Assembly (NCBI GenBank): GCA_900466005.1
Contig: UEGQ01000008.1
Span: 310,001-374,000 of the forward strand
Length of the DNA stretch: 64,000 nucleotides
Direction of reading: 5' to 3'
From: Hyphomicrobiales bacterium
GTDB taxonomy: Bacteria; Pseudomonadota; Alphaproteobacteria; Rhizobiales; Rhizobiaceae
Each line of letters starts with the position of its first letter. Position 1 is the first letter of the stretch. The translations under genes were made by a program, and so were the position numbers. Below the pieces are notes generated by a model that was not told where the DNA came from, ran no database searches, and saw only the letters and a program-made list of their open reading frames with translations. Positions 16,848-24,279 of the stretch are shown piece by piece.

Positions 16848-17870
16848 ATGCGCGCCATCGGATACACGACACCCCTTCCCATCGACGACGAGGCCTCGCT
16901 CCTCGACATCGAGCTCCCCGTGCCGGAAGCGACCGGCCACGACCTGCTCGTCGAGGTGAAGGCCGTCTCGGTCAATCCCGTCGACACCAAGCTGCGCGCC
17001 GCGGCGGCGCCCGAGCCGGGGGATCATCGCATCCTCGGCTTCGACGCGGCCGGCGTGGTCAAGGCGGTCGGCGAAAAGGTCACCCTCTTCAAGCCCGGCG
17101 ACGCGGTCTACTATGCCGGCGCGATCGATCGCCCGGGCACCAATAGCGAGTTCCATCTGGTCGACGAGCGGATCGTCGGCCGCAAGCCGGAAAGTCTCGG
17201 CTTTGCCGAGGCAGCCGCGCTGCCGCTCACCGCGATAACCGCCTACGAGATGCTGTTCCACCGCTTGAAGGTTCAGGAAAAGCCTGCGCCGGACAACCAC
17301 ATTCTTCTCGTTACCGGCGGCGCCGGCGGCGTCGGTTCGATGACGATCCAGCTCGCCCGGGTCCTGACCGATCTCACCGTCGTCACCACCGCCTCTCGCC
17401 CCGAGAGCGCGGATTGGACCCGTGCGCTGGGTGCCCACCACGTGCTCGATCACCGCAATCCACTCGCCCCGCAATATGCCGGCCTCGGGCTGGACGCCCC
17501 GTATTTCGTCTTCTCCGTGACCCGCAGCGATCTCCACACGCCGGGACTGATCGCCGTCATCGCACCACAGGGGCGGTTCGGCATCATCGACGACATCAAG
17601 GACGGTTTCGACGCCATGCCGTTCAAGAGCAAGTCGCTGTCGATCCACTGGGAGATGATGTTCGCCCGCTCGCTCTACCGCACGCCCGACATGATCGAGC
17701 AGCATCGCCTGCTGGACCACGTCGCCGATCTCGTCGATGCCGGCCGCATCCGCACGACGCTGGCCGAAACGCTCGGGACGATCAACGCGGCCAATCTGCG
17801 CCGGGCCCACGCCCTCGTCGAGGGCGGGCACGTGACCGGCAAGGTGGTGCTGGAAGGCTTCGACACCTGA
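16848..17870 (+). CDS. MDR-family NADPH:quinone reductase / zinc-type alcohol dehydrogenase-like
   Basis: The 340-residue cytosolic oxidoreductase begins MRAIGYTTPLPIDDEASL, the hallmark of the TIGR02817-type MDR subfamily. NPVDTKLRAA and GFDAAGVVKAVGEKV lie in the catalytic domain, and the NADPH-binding LLVTGGAGGVGSMTIQLAR is at about residues 150-170. The usual zinc-ligating cysteines are absent, consistent with a quinone or enal reductase rather than an alcohol dehydrogenase. The divergent HxlR regulator suggests induction by electrophiles. Confidence 0.88.
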   Translation: MRAIGYTTPLPIDDEASLLDIELPVPEATGHDLLVEVKAVSVNPVDTKLRAAAAPEPGDHRILGFDAAGVVKAVGEKVTLFKPGDAVYYAGAIDRPGTNSEFHLVDERIVGRKPESLGFAEAAALPLTAITAYEMLFHRLKVQEKPAPDNHILLVTGGAGGVGSMTIQLARVLTDLTVVTTASRPESADWTRALGAHHVLDHRNPLAPQYAGLGLDAPYFVFSVTRSDLHTPGLIAVIAPQGRFGIIDDIKDGFDAMPFKSKSLSIHWEMMFARSLYRTPDMIEQHRLLDHVADLVDAGRIRTTLAETLGTINAANLRRAHALVEGGHVTGKVVLEGFDT

Positions 17871-17889
17871 AGCCTGCAGTCACCTCAAC

Positions 17890-17919
17890 CCGCTGTGGAA
17901 GGAACGCCTTCCACAGCGG
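17890..17919 (+). terminator. Strong hairpin after the oxidoreductase
   Basis: CCGCTGTGGAAGG and CCTTCCACAGCGG form a perfect 13-bp stem with loop AACG, 20 bp after the stop. No U-run follows, so it may stabilise the 3' end rather than terminate. Confidence 0.6.
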
Positions 17920-17984
17920 CAAATTGCGGCGAGGCGGCCGGCGTTGTAGATGTTTCGTTCAACCGAACACGGAGGAGATGCGGC

Positions 17985-18377
17985 ATGGATCAGGTCACCG
18001 GCGGTTGCCTCTGCGGCAATGTCCGACTGACGGCGACGGGACGCCCCTACAGGGTCGGTCTCTGCCATTGTCTCGATTGCCGCAAGCATCACGGGGCGCT
18101 GTTCCATGCCTCGGCGATCTTCCCCGAAGATGCGGTGAGGATCGAAGGCGAGACCCGCGACTATGCCGGGCGGTTCTTCTGTCCGCGCTGCGGCTCGCCG
18201 GTCTTCGGGCGCAGCGGCGACGAGATCGAGGTGAACCTCGGCTCGCTCGACGCGCCCGACCAGTTCAGGCCGACCTACGAGCTCTGGACCATCCGGCGCG
18301 AGTCCTTTCTGCCGCCGTTTCCGCTCGAAAGACGATACGAGCGGAACCGCGAAGGCAAGGGCCGATCCGAGCCGTAG
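17985..18377 (+). CDS. GFA-family (CENP-V/GFA domain) zinc protein
   Basis: The 130-residue protein binds zinc through GGCLCGNVR, the CHCLDCRK motif and CPRCGSPVF. The family includes glutathione-dependent formaldehyde-activating enzyme, but most short members have no proven activity. It may be a glutathione-linked detoxification enzyme. GGAGGAG before the ATG decides the start. Confidence 0.88.
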   Translation: MDQVTGGCLCGNVRLTATGRPYRVGLCHCLDCRKHHGALFHASAIFPEDAVRIEGETRDYAGRFFCPRCGSPVFGRSGDEIEVNLGSLDAPDQFRPTYELWTIRRESFLPPFPLERRYERNREGKGRSEP

Positions 18378-18390
18378 ACCGCAAAGGACC

Positions 18391-18999
18391 TCAGGCCTGA
18401 AGCACGAGCACCCGCGCGCCGACGTTGACGCGGTCATAGAGGTCGATGACGTCGTGGTTCATCATGCGGATGCAGCCGCTCGACATCGCCTGGCCGATCG
18501 ACCAGGGCTGGTTGGTGCCGTGGATGCGGAACATGGTGTCGCCGCCGCCGCGATAGAGGTAGAGCGCGCGGGCGCCGAGAGGGCTCGACAGGCCACCGGG
18601 AACGCCGCCGGCATAGCGGCGGTTGCGCGGATCGCGGGCGATCATGTTGCCGGTCGGCGTCCAGCCCGGCCACTCCGCCTTGCGGCCGATATAGGCGTGG
18701 CCGGCGAGCGCATAGCCGTTGCGTCCGACGCCGACGCCGTAGCGGATCGCGCGGCCCTCCCCGAGCACGTAGTAGAGGCGGCGCGCCGGCGTATCGACGA
18801 CGATGGTGCCGGCCGGCTCGTTGGTCGCATAGGCGACCTCCTGACGGCGCAGTTCCGGCTTGAACTTCTCGAGCGGCACCCGCTTGATCGGGTAAGGCTC
18901 GTCGGCGATCGGGCCGTAATTGGCATAGTCGGCATTGGTCGTGCAGCCGGCAAGCAGCAGCGGCAGGCCGGCCAGGAATCCGCGACGAGAGATCGGCAT
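18391..18999 (-). CDS. L,D-transpeptidase (YkuD domain) lipoprotein
   Basis: This 202-residue periplasmic enzyme cross-links peptidoglycan or attaches proteins to it. The N-terminus MPISRRGFLAGLPLLLAGC combines a twin-arginine motif with a lipobox, predicting Tat export and lipidation. The YkuD catalytic segment is intact: His in RIHGTN (residue 160) and the nucleophile Cys in MSSGCIRM (residue 176). The length fits the short rhizobial LDT class with no accessory domain. Confidence 0.92.
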   Translation of the reverse strand: MPISRRGFLAGLPLLLAGCTTNADYANYGPIADEPYPIKRVPLEKFKPELRRQEVAYATNEPAGTIVVDTPARRLYYVLGEGRAIRYGVGVGRNGYALAGHAYIGRKAEWPGWTPTGNMIARDPRNRRYAGGVPGGLSSPLGARALYLYRGGGDTMFRIHGTNQPWSIGQAMSSGCIRMMNHDVIDLYDRVNVGARVLVLQA

Positions 19000-19093
19000 G
19001 ATCCATTCCCCAGGTTGCGCTCGTATGAGCGATAACTTAAGGAATTTATGGTTAACGGAGATTTAATGCCGGTCGCGCGCAGCGGATGGGCGT

Positions 19094-19570
19094 TTACGAC
19101 TGCGGCGGGGGAAGCTTCAGCGGTCCGCCCGTCTTCACCGAACGGATTGCGAAGTTCGAGCGGATGTCGGTCACGCCCGGCAGATCGAGCAGTGTCTCGG
19201 TGAGCAGCGTCTCGTAGGCCGCGAGATCGGCGACCACCACCTCGGCGAGGAAGTCCGCCTCGCCCGAGATCAGGTGGCAGGAGGTGACCTCGGGCACGGC
19301 GAGCAGCGCCTCCTGCAGGCGGTCCGAACTCGCGCGGTTGTGCTGGCCGATCTTGATCTCCACGAAGACCGTCAGACCGAGCCCGACCTTGGCGCGGTCG
19401 ACCTCCGCCCGGTAGCCGCGGATCACGCCGTCCTTTTCGAGATTGCGGATGCGCCTCAGGCACGGCGTGGGGGAAAGGTTGATCCGTTCGGCGATGTCGA
19501 CATTGCTCGTTCGGGCGTCCTCCTGCAGGACCGAGAGTATGCGAAGATCAAATGCGTCGAGGTTTGGCAT
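19094..19570 (-). CDS. Lrp/AsnC family transcriptional regulator
   Basis: The 158-residue regulator has an N-terminal HTH (LDAFDLRILSVLQEDARTSN, then ERINLSPTPCLRRIRNLE). A C-terminal RAM/AsnC ligand domain follows (LTVFVEIKIGQ to about residue 145) with the effector-pocket stretch VTSCHLISGEADFLAEVV. It is divergent from an EamA permease and the spacer contains spaced direct repeats. That is the usual layout for an Lrp regulator of amino-acid export. The ATG at 19570 is chosen over a longer frame. Confidence 0.9.
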   Translation of the reverse strand: MPNLDAFDLRILSVLQEDARTSNVDIAERINLSPTPCLRRIRNLEKDGVIRGYRAEVDRAKVGLGLTVFVEIKIGQHNRASSDRLQEALLAVPEVTSCHLISGEADFLAEVVVADLAAYETLLTETLLDLPGVTDIRSNFAIRSVKTGGPLKLPPPQS

Positions 19571-19604
19571 ATTCGGTAAGCCTTTACCGTCTTCGTGGCG
19601 GAAA

Positions 19605-19659
19605 ATGCCAAGCCCTATGTCGCAAGTGGCCGCAAATGGCAAGGACATGCCAAGCCCTA
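19605..19659. promoter_or_regulatory. Spaced direct repeats, probable Lrp operator
   Basis: ATGCCAAGCCCTA occurs identically at 19605-19617 and 19647-19659, 42 bp apart start to start (four helical turns, same DNA face). A related half-site, ATGCCAAACC, lies on the minus strand at the lrp start codon. This is how octameric Lrp proteins often bind. Confidence 0.55.
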
Positions 19660-19704
19660 CTCCCTAGTATATCAGCGGACAGCAAGATCGAGGGGGAGAA
19701 GACC

Positions 19705-20610
19705 ATGGTCCATGCAAGCCTGCAGGAGACAGCCGTGCCATCGAAAGTATCGGGATATGCCGCAGCACTCGTCACGGTGGTCATCTGGGCGGTGTGGGTG
19801 ATCGCCACCCGTCACGGGCGGCAGGGGGCGATCGGCGCCACGGAACTCGGCCTGATCCGTTTCGGTGTTCCGGCGCTCGTGCTCGCGCCCGTCTGGCTGC
19901 GGACCGGGCTCATGCCGCGTGGCGTGTCGCCGTTCGTGCTCTTCCTGATGGTCTGCGGATCGGGGGCGCCGTTCTTCCACCTCGCCGCCTTCGCGCTGCG
20001 CTTCGCGCCGGCCTCGGCCGCCGGCGTGCTGCTCGTCGGCGCCATGCCGCTCGCAACCGCGCTGATCGGCATCGTCCTTTTCCGTGAACGGCCGGACCGG
20101 CTGAGGCTCGCCGGCCTCGGCGCCATCCTGCTCGGCATCGTGCTCCTTCTCACAAGCCTGCTCGAGGCGCAGCACATCGCCTGGCAGGGCTATCTGCTGT
20201 TACCGGTCGCCGCGACCTTCTGGGCGGTCTACACCCACGCCTTCCGGCGTTCGGGGCTCGGAGCGCTCGAAGGCAGCGCGCTGATCGCCGTCTGGTCCCT
20301 GTTGATCCACATCGGCCTTGTACTGACCGTCGGTGTGGATTTCACCGGCATCGGGCTCGAGGCTCTCGGCATCCAGGTGGTGGCGCAGGGCCTGCTTTCC
20401 GGCCTCGCCGCCACGGTTGCCTACGGTGCGGCAGTGCGCATTCTCGGCAGCACGCCGGCCGCGGCCTTCGCCGCGCTCGTGCCGGTGATGGCGGCCTTCG
20501 GCGGCGCGCTCCTTCTCGGAGAAGCGATCGGACCGGTCGACATCGCCGCCGCACTCGTCACCGGCATCGGCGTCGCGCTCTCAACCGGCATCCTCTCACG
20601 AAAGCGTTGA
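19705..20610 (+). CDS. EamA/DMT family permease
   Basis: The 301-residue inner-membrane transporter has ten hydrophobic segments arranged as two EamA repeats (about 15-140 and 155-295). AGVLLVGAMPLATALIGIVLF and the second-repeat AFAALVPVMAAFGGALLLGE are typical. Such carriers export amino acids or metabolites. Divergence from an Lrp regulator points to amino-acid efflux. GGGGGAGAAG precedes the ATG at 19705. Confidence 0.85.
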   Translation: MVHASLQETAVPSKVSGYAAALVTVVIWAVWVIATRHGRQGAIGATELGLIRFGVPALVLAPVWLRTGLMPRGVSPFVLFLMVCGSGAPFFHLAAFALRFAPASAAGVLLVGAMPLATALIGIVLFRERPDRLRLAGLGAILLGIVLLLTSLLEAQHIAWQGYLLLPVAATFWAVYTHAFRRSGLGALEGSALIAVWSLLIHIGLVLTVGVDFTGIGLEALGIQVVAQGLLSGLAATVAYGAAVRILGSTPAAAFAALVPVMAAFGGALLLGEAIGPVDIAAALVTGIGVALSTGILSRKR

Positions 20611-20620
20611 GAGCGGAGAA

Positions 20621-20655
20621 GAAAAAAGCCCGGCCGTCTTGCCGACGACCGGGCT
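20621..20655 (-). terminator. Terminator of the EF-hand gene
   Basis: AGCCCGG-T-CGTC pairs with GACG-G-CCGGGCT with one mismatch. On the minus strand the hairpin is followed by TTTTTTC, so it terminates the EF-hand gene. It may also serve the convergent EamA gene. Confidence 0.8.
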
Positions 20656-20696
20656 TCATATGACCGTTGCGAGCAGTCACCCGCTCGCGGCGGGCA

Positions 20697-21185
20697 TCAG
20701 TTCCATTGCTGGCTACGCCACTCCCACGGAGTCACGGAACCATCCTTGTCGGCATCGGCGGCCGCGAAGTGGCCCTTGGCACCGGCGATGAACTCGGCCT
20801 GGCTGACGGTCCCGTTCTTGTCGGCGTCGAGCGTGCCGAAGCGGTCGGCCTTCTGCTTTTCACGCGCTTCCTGACGTGCCTTGTTCCAGCCGTCCTGCGG
20901 CCCCATGCGGACCGTCATGTATTCTTCCATGGTCAGTTCGCCGTTGTCGTCGGCGTCCATGGCAGCGAAGACTTCCTCGGCGGCGGAAGCGGCTTCCTCG
21001 GCGCTGATGACGCCATTGTCATCGGTATCGATGATCGGGAAGCGTCCACGGCCGGGATTGTTCATCATCATTCCTCCGCCGCTCCAGCCCATGCCGCGAC
21101 CGGAGAATGGCTGCGCCTCCACGGCGCTGGCCAAAAGGGTGGACGCCAGTGCAAGCGCAATTGCCGAAGTCAAAATGCCTTTCAT
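20697..21185 (-). CDS. Secreted EF-hand calcium-binding protein
   Basis: The 162-residue protein has an N-terminal signal (MKGILTSAIALALASTLLAS, cleaved near VEAQP). A Gly/Met-rich linker (GRGMGWSGGGMMMNN) and four EF-hand loops follow: DTDDNGVISAEE, DADDNGELTMEE, DADKNGTVSQAE and DADKDGSVTPWE. All four loops keep the acidic 1, 3, 5 and 12 positions, so calcium binding is likely in the periplasm. Partners are unknown. The start at 21185 begins a clean signal peptide; upstream frame is Arg-rich noise. Confidence 0.87.
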   Translation of the reverse strand: MKGILTSAIALALASTLLASAVEAQPFSGRGMGWSGGGMMMNNPGRGRFPIIDTDDNGVISAEEAASAAEEVFAAMDADDNGELTMEEYMTVRMGPQDGWNKARQEAREKQKADRFGTLDADKNGTVSQAEFIAGAKGHFAAADADKDGSVTPWEWRSQQWN

Positions 21186-21408
21186 GATCAACCTCCTGTC
21201 GACACTGTCGACGCTTGAATTGTTGCGGACCGACGGCATCCGTTTGCCGTCGCGACCATCACCACAGTAGTCCATCGATACATGCTGAAGTTGATATGCA
21301 TCAATATGGAGAAATGGTAATGAATATCTCGCGGCCGACCGCCGAGGACTTGCCGCTGTTGCGGCACCGCCTATCCTGGAGGAAACGGGCGAAGGGTCAG
21401 GAGGAGGA

Positions 21409-21759
21409 ATGACGGCGCATCGCATCTATTCGGCGGGCTTCGCCAGCGTCTATCCCCTCTACGTCGCGAAGGCGGAAAGGAAGGGGCGCACGAAAGCGGA
21501 GGTCGATGGGATCATCGGCTGGCTGACCGGCTACAGCCCCGAGGCGCTCGCCGATCAGCTTGCGAAAAACACCAGCTTTCAGGATTTTCTGGCGCAGGCG
21601 CCGCGGATGAACCCAGCCCGCTCCTCGATCACCGGCGTCGTTTGCGGGGTCCGTGTGGAGGATGTCGAGGAACCGACGATGCGCGACATCCGCTGTCTCG
21701 ACAAGCTGGTCGACGAACTCGCCAAGGGCAAGCCGATGGCGAAGATCCTGCGCAGCTGA
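21409..21759 (+). CDS. DUF2200 domain protein
   Basis: The 116-residue protein matches the DUF2200 family along its full length: [35 protein letters not shown] and the C-terminal [20 protein letters not shown]. The function is unknown and no catalytic motif is evident. GAGGAGGA directly before the ATG fixes the start. It converges on ilvE. Confidence 0.85.
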   Translation: MTAHRIYSAGFASVYPLYVAKAERKGRTKAEVDGIIGWLTGYSPEALADQLAKNTSFQDFLAQAPRMNPARSSITGVVCGVRVEDVEEPTMRDIRCLDKLVDELAKGKPMAKILRS

Positions 21760-21770
21760 GGCCTATTGAA

Positions 21771-21798
21771 AAGGGCCCGCCACAACGGGCAGGCCCTT
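21771..21798. terminator. Convergent terminator between DUF2200 and ilvE
   Basis: AAGGGCCCGCC and GGGCAGGCCCTT pair with one mismatch around a short loop. A-rich sequence lies on the left and T/C-rich on the right, so it can act in both directions. Confidence 0.65.
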
Positions 21799-21831
21799 CC
21801 TGGAATTTCTTCGTGGTCGCAGTGCTGGAAA

Positions 21832-22932
21832 TCAGACGCCTTCGAGCACCTTCAGCCAGCCGTGCGCGTCGTTGGTCTGGCCGCGCTGGATGCCGACGAG
21901 CGCATCGCGGAGCTTCGCCGTCACAGGGCCGGTCTCGCCTGAGTTGATGACGAACTCGCCTTCCGGCGACTTGACCTTGCCGATCGCGGCGACGACCGCC
22001 GCGGTGCCGCAGGCAAAGGCTTCCTTCGCCTTGCCGCTCGCCACATCCGCCTTCCAGTCCTCGAAGGCGTAGCGCTCCTCGCGCACCGTGTAGCCGAGGT
22101 CACGGGCGAGCGCGATCAGCGACTTGCGGGTGATGCCGGGCAGGATCGTGCCGCCGAGCGGCGGGGTGACGAGCGAGCCGTCGGCCATCACGACGAAGAC
22201 GTTCATGCCGCCCAGTTCCTCGATCCAGCGATGCTCGGCGGCATCGAGGAAGACGACCTGGTCGCAGCCGTGCTCATAGGCGGCGGCCTGCGCCACGAGG
22301 CTTGCGGCATAGTTGCCACCGCACTTGGCCGCACCGGTACCGCCGGCGGCAGCGCGGGTGTAATGCTCCGACACCCAGATGCTGACCGGCTTGGCGCCGC
22401 CCTTGAAATAGGGGCCGACCGGCGAGGCGATGACGCAGAAGATGTATTCCTTCGACGGACGCACGCCGAGGAAGGCTTCCGAGGCGAACATGAACGGACG
22501 CAGGTAGAGGCTGCTGCCCTCGGCCGCCGGAATCCACTTGGCGTCGGCGCGGACGAGCTGCTCGACCGCCTCGAGGAACAGCGCCTCCGGCAGTTCGGGC
22601 ATCGCCATGCGGCGGGCGGATTCGTTGAAGCGGCGGGCGTTCTCCTCAGGGCGGAAGAGCACGGCGCGGCCGTCGGCGGCGCGATAGGCCTTCATGCCCT
22701 CGAAGATCTCCTGGGCGTAGTGCAGCACGGCCGCGGCCGGATCGAGCGGGAACGGCGCCCGCGCGGTCACTTCCGCCGAATGCCAGCCCTTGTCGGCACT
22801 CCAGCGAATGACCGCCATATGATCGGAAAAGAGCGTGCCGAAGCCGAGGTTCTCGAAAGCCTTGAGGCGGTCCGCCTCCGGCATCGGGCTGGCGTTCGGA
22901 TTGATGGCGAAGGTAAGAGCGTCTTGTTGCAT
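21832..22932 (-). CDS. ilvE: Branched-chain amino acid aminotransferase
   Basis: This fold-IV PLP enzyme of about 366 residues catalyses the last step of Ile, Leu and Val synthesis. YAQEIFEGMKAYRAADG, the cofactor-lysine region GAAKCGGNYAASLVAQ, EELGGMNVFVV and TLPGITR-like GTILPGITRKSLIAL mark the long group II BCAT type. C-terminal ACGTAAVVAAIG is also characteristic. The ATG at 22932 is used; a GTG four codons upstream (22944) with a weak GAGAA site is an alternative. Confidence 0.93.
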   Translation of the reverse strand: MQQDALTFAINPNASPMPEADRLKAFENLGFGTLFSDHMAVIRWSADKGWHSAEVTARAPFPLDPAAAVLHYAQEIFEGMKAYRAADGRAVLFRPEENARRFNESARRMAMPELPEALFLEAVEQLVRADAKWIPAAEGSSLYLRPFMFASEAFLGVRPSKEYIFCVIASPVGPYFKGGAKPVSIWVSEHYTRAAAGGTGAAKCGGNYAASLVAQAAAYEHGCDQVVFLDAAEHRWIEELGGMNVFVVMADGSLVTPPLGGTILPGITRKSLIALARDLGYTVREERYAFEDWKADVASGKAKEAFACGTAAVVAAIGKVKSPEGEFVINSGETGPVTAKLRDALVGIQRGQTNDAHGWLKVLEGV

Positions 22933-23031
22933 GATCTCGGCCACTCGGTTCTCGTTCGGTCAGGACTGCTGACCTTTCGTCTATCGCTTATCGCTGCAAC
23001 GTCTCCTCCGCAAGTGCCTCTTGCAACAGGT

Positions 23032-24060
23032 TCAGGCAACAGCGAGCAGGAACTCTTCGACGAGCCGCTCCAGCTCGCCGAAATACTCCTTGTCGAGAGT
23101 ACAGCCCGCGACGGCAACGCCGCTGTCTGGACTATAGCAGGCCAGAGTTCCCCAGAAGCCGGCATGAGTAAAGACCTCGACCTCGCCGACAAAGCGCGAG
23201 AACAGGCCGAGGCGATATTCCTCCGCTCTCCTGTGCGTCCCGGCGGACAGCATTTCCGCAACCGTTTCCGGCCGCTGAAAGATTCGCGCCTCGAAAAGAT
23301 GTGCCATGAAGCTCGCGAGATCGCGGACGTTCATGGCGAGACCGCCTCCGCCGAAAAGGTCGGCCGATGCATCGAGGGCTGTGAACTCCTCTTTCCCGAT
23401 GAACTGGCGCGCACGCGGCACGATACCGGCCGGCGCCGGCTCCTCCTTCTCCCACCATGCCGATGTCATTCCCAGTTCATCGAAGCGCATTTCCTGCCGC
23501 ACCAGAAAGGCAAGCGGCCGGCCGGACACGCGCTCGAGAATGTCGCCGAGCAGTATGTAACCGGTGTCGGAGTAGCGGAATTCGAAGCCCGGTGACGCCG
23601 TCGGGCCGGACGAAACGCATGAGAGCCGCACTTGCTCCTCTCGCGTCCAGACATGGTCCTGTGCCTCATGGATCACTTCGGCGAAGCACTCCGTGCCGGT
23701 ATGATCGAAAATCCCGGCGCTGTGGTTGAGGAGGTGCCGAACAGTGATCTCGCCGGGATCATAGCCGGCAGTCTCCAAGAGTTTCGTCAGCGCCGGCGTC
23801 AGAAGGGCGGCGGCCGGCCGATCCAGATCCAGTTCACCGCGCTCCCATAATCGCAAGGCCGTCGCGGCGACGAAGGTTTTGGTATTGCTGGCGATGCGGA
23901 ACGGGGTTTCCGTCGTGAAAGGCCTCCGGCCTTCCGGGTCGGCAAAGCCTGTGGCGACGCCGAGAGGCTTCGCGAGCCCCTTGCCCGTCGCGAAGACCGC
24001 CGCAGGCGCGGGGATGCGGGAAAGAGCCCGTTGCCAGAGATTTGCGCCGTCAGCATCCAT
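23032..24060 (-). CDS. Serine hydrolase, class C beta-lactamase/DD-peptidase fold
   Basis: The 342-residue protein has the SxxK nucleophile motif SNTK at residues 58-61, a Tyr-Ser-Asp (YSDTGY) in place of YxN, and HAGFWGT near the C-terminus as the third motif. No signal peptide is evident, so it is probably a cytosolic esterase or peptidase of the EstB/LmbU group rather than a lactam-resistance enzyme. It stands alone upstream of ilvE. Substrate unknown. Confidence 0.82.
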   Translation of the reverse strand: MDADGANLWQRALSRIPAPAAVFATGKGLAKPLGVATGFADPEGRRPFTTETPFRIASNTKTFVAATALRLWERGELDLDRPAAALLTPALTKLLETAGYDPGEITVRHLLNHSAGIFDHTGTECFAEVIHEAQDHVWTREEQVRLSCVSSGPTASPGFEFRYSDTGYILLGDILERVSGRPLAFLVRQEMRFDELGMTSAWWEKEEPAPAGIVPRARQFIGKEEFTALDASADLFGGGGLAMNVRDLASFMAHLFEARIFQRPETVAEMLSAGTHRRAEEYRLGLFSRFVGEVEVFTHAGFWGTLACYSPDSGVAVAGCTLDKEYFGELERLVEEFLLAVA

Positions 24061-24095
24061 GTGCGACCATTGCCCCTGACTGTTGGGGGGAGTTG

Positions 24096-24242
24096 ATGAA
24101 GATTTTAGTGGCAACAATCTCTATGCTCGTGATGGGAATGACAAGTCTCGCCTGGGCGCACGGCGGCGGCTGTCGCAAGAGCTCGCCACCCGGCCAGTGC
24201 TGCCACATGGACAACAAGGCCGGGCGGGTGCACTGCCATTGA
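24096..24242 (+). CDS. Tiny secreted Cys/His-rich protein (48 aa)
   Basis: The 48-residue product has a signal peptide (MKILVATISMLVMGMTSLAWA). A mature peptide of about 27 residues begins HGGGCRKSSPPGQCCHM and ends GRVHCH, containing four Cys and four His. This pattern resembles the YHYH/excalibur-like small metal-binding modules and suggests binding of zinc or copper outside the cytoplasm. GGGGGGAG lies just before the ATG. It is too short for routine annotation and could easily be missed. Confidence 0.7.
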   Translation: MKILVATISMLVMGMTSLAWAHGGGCRKSSPPGQCCHMDNKAGRVHCH

Positions 24243-24279
24243 ATGACGTGAGGAGGGATATTTCCCCTCCCCGTCCCGA

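Noticed and set aside
23032..24060. Antibiotic-resistance beta-lactamase
   Set aside because: SxxK is present but there is no signal peptide and the second motif is YSD rather than YxN. A general serine hydrolase is the safer call.
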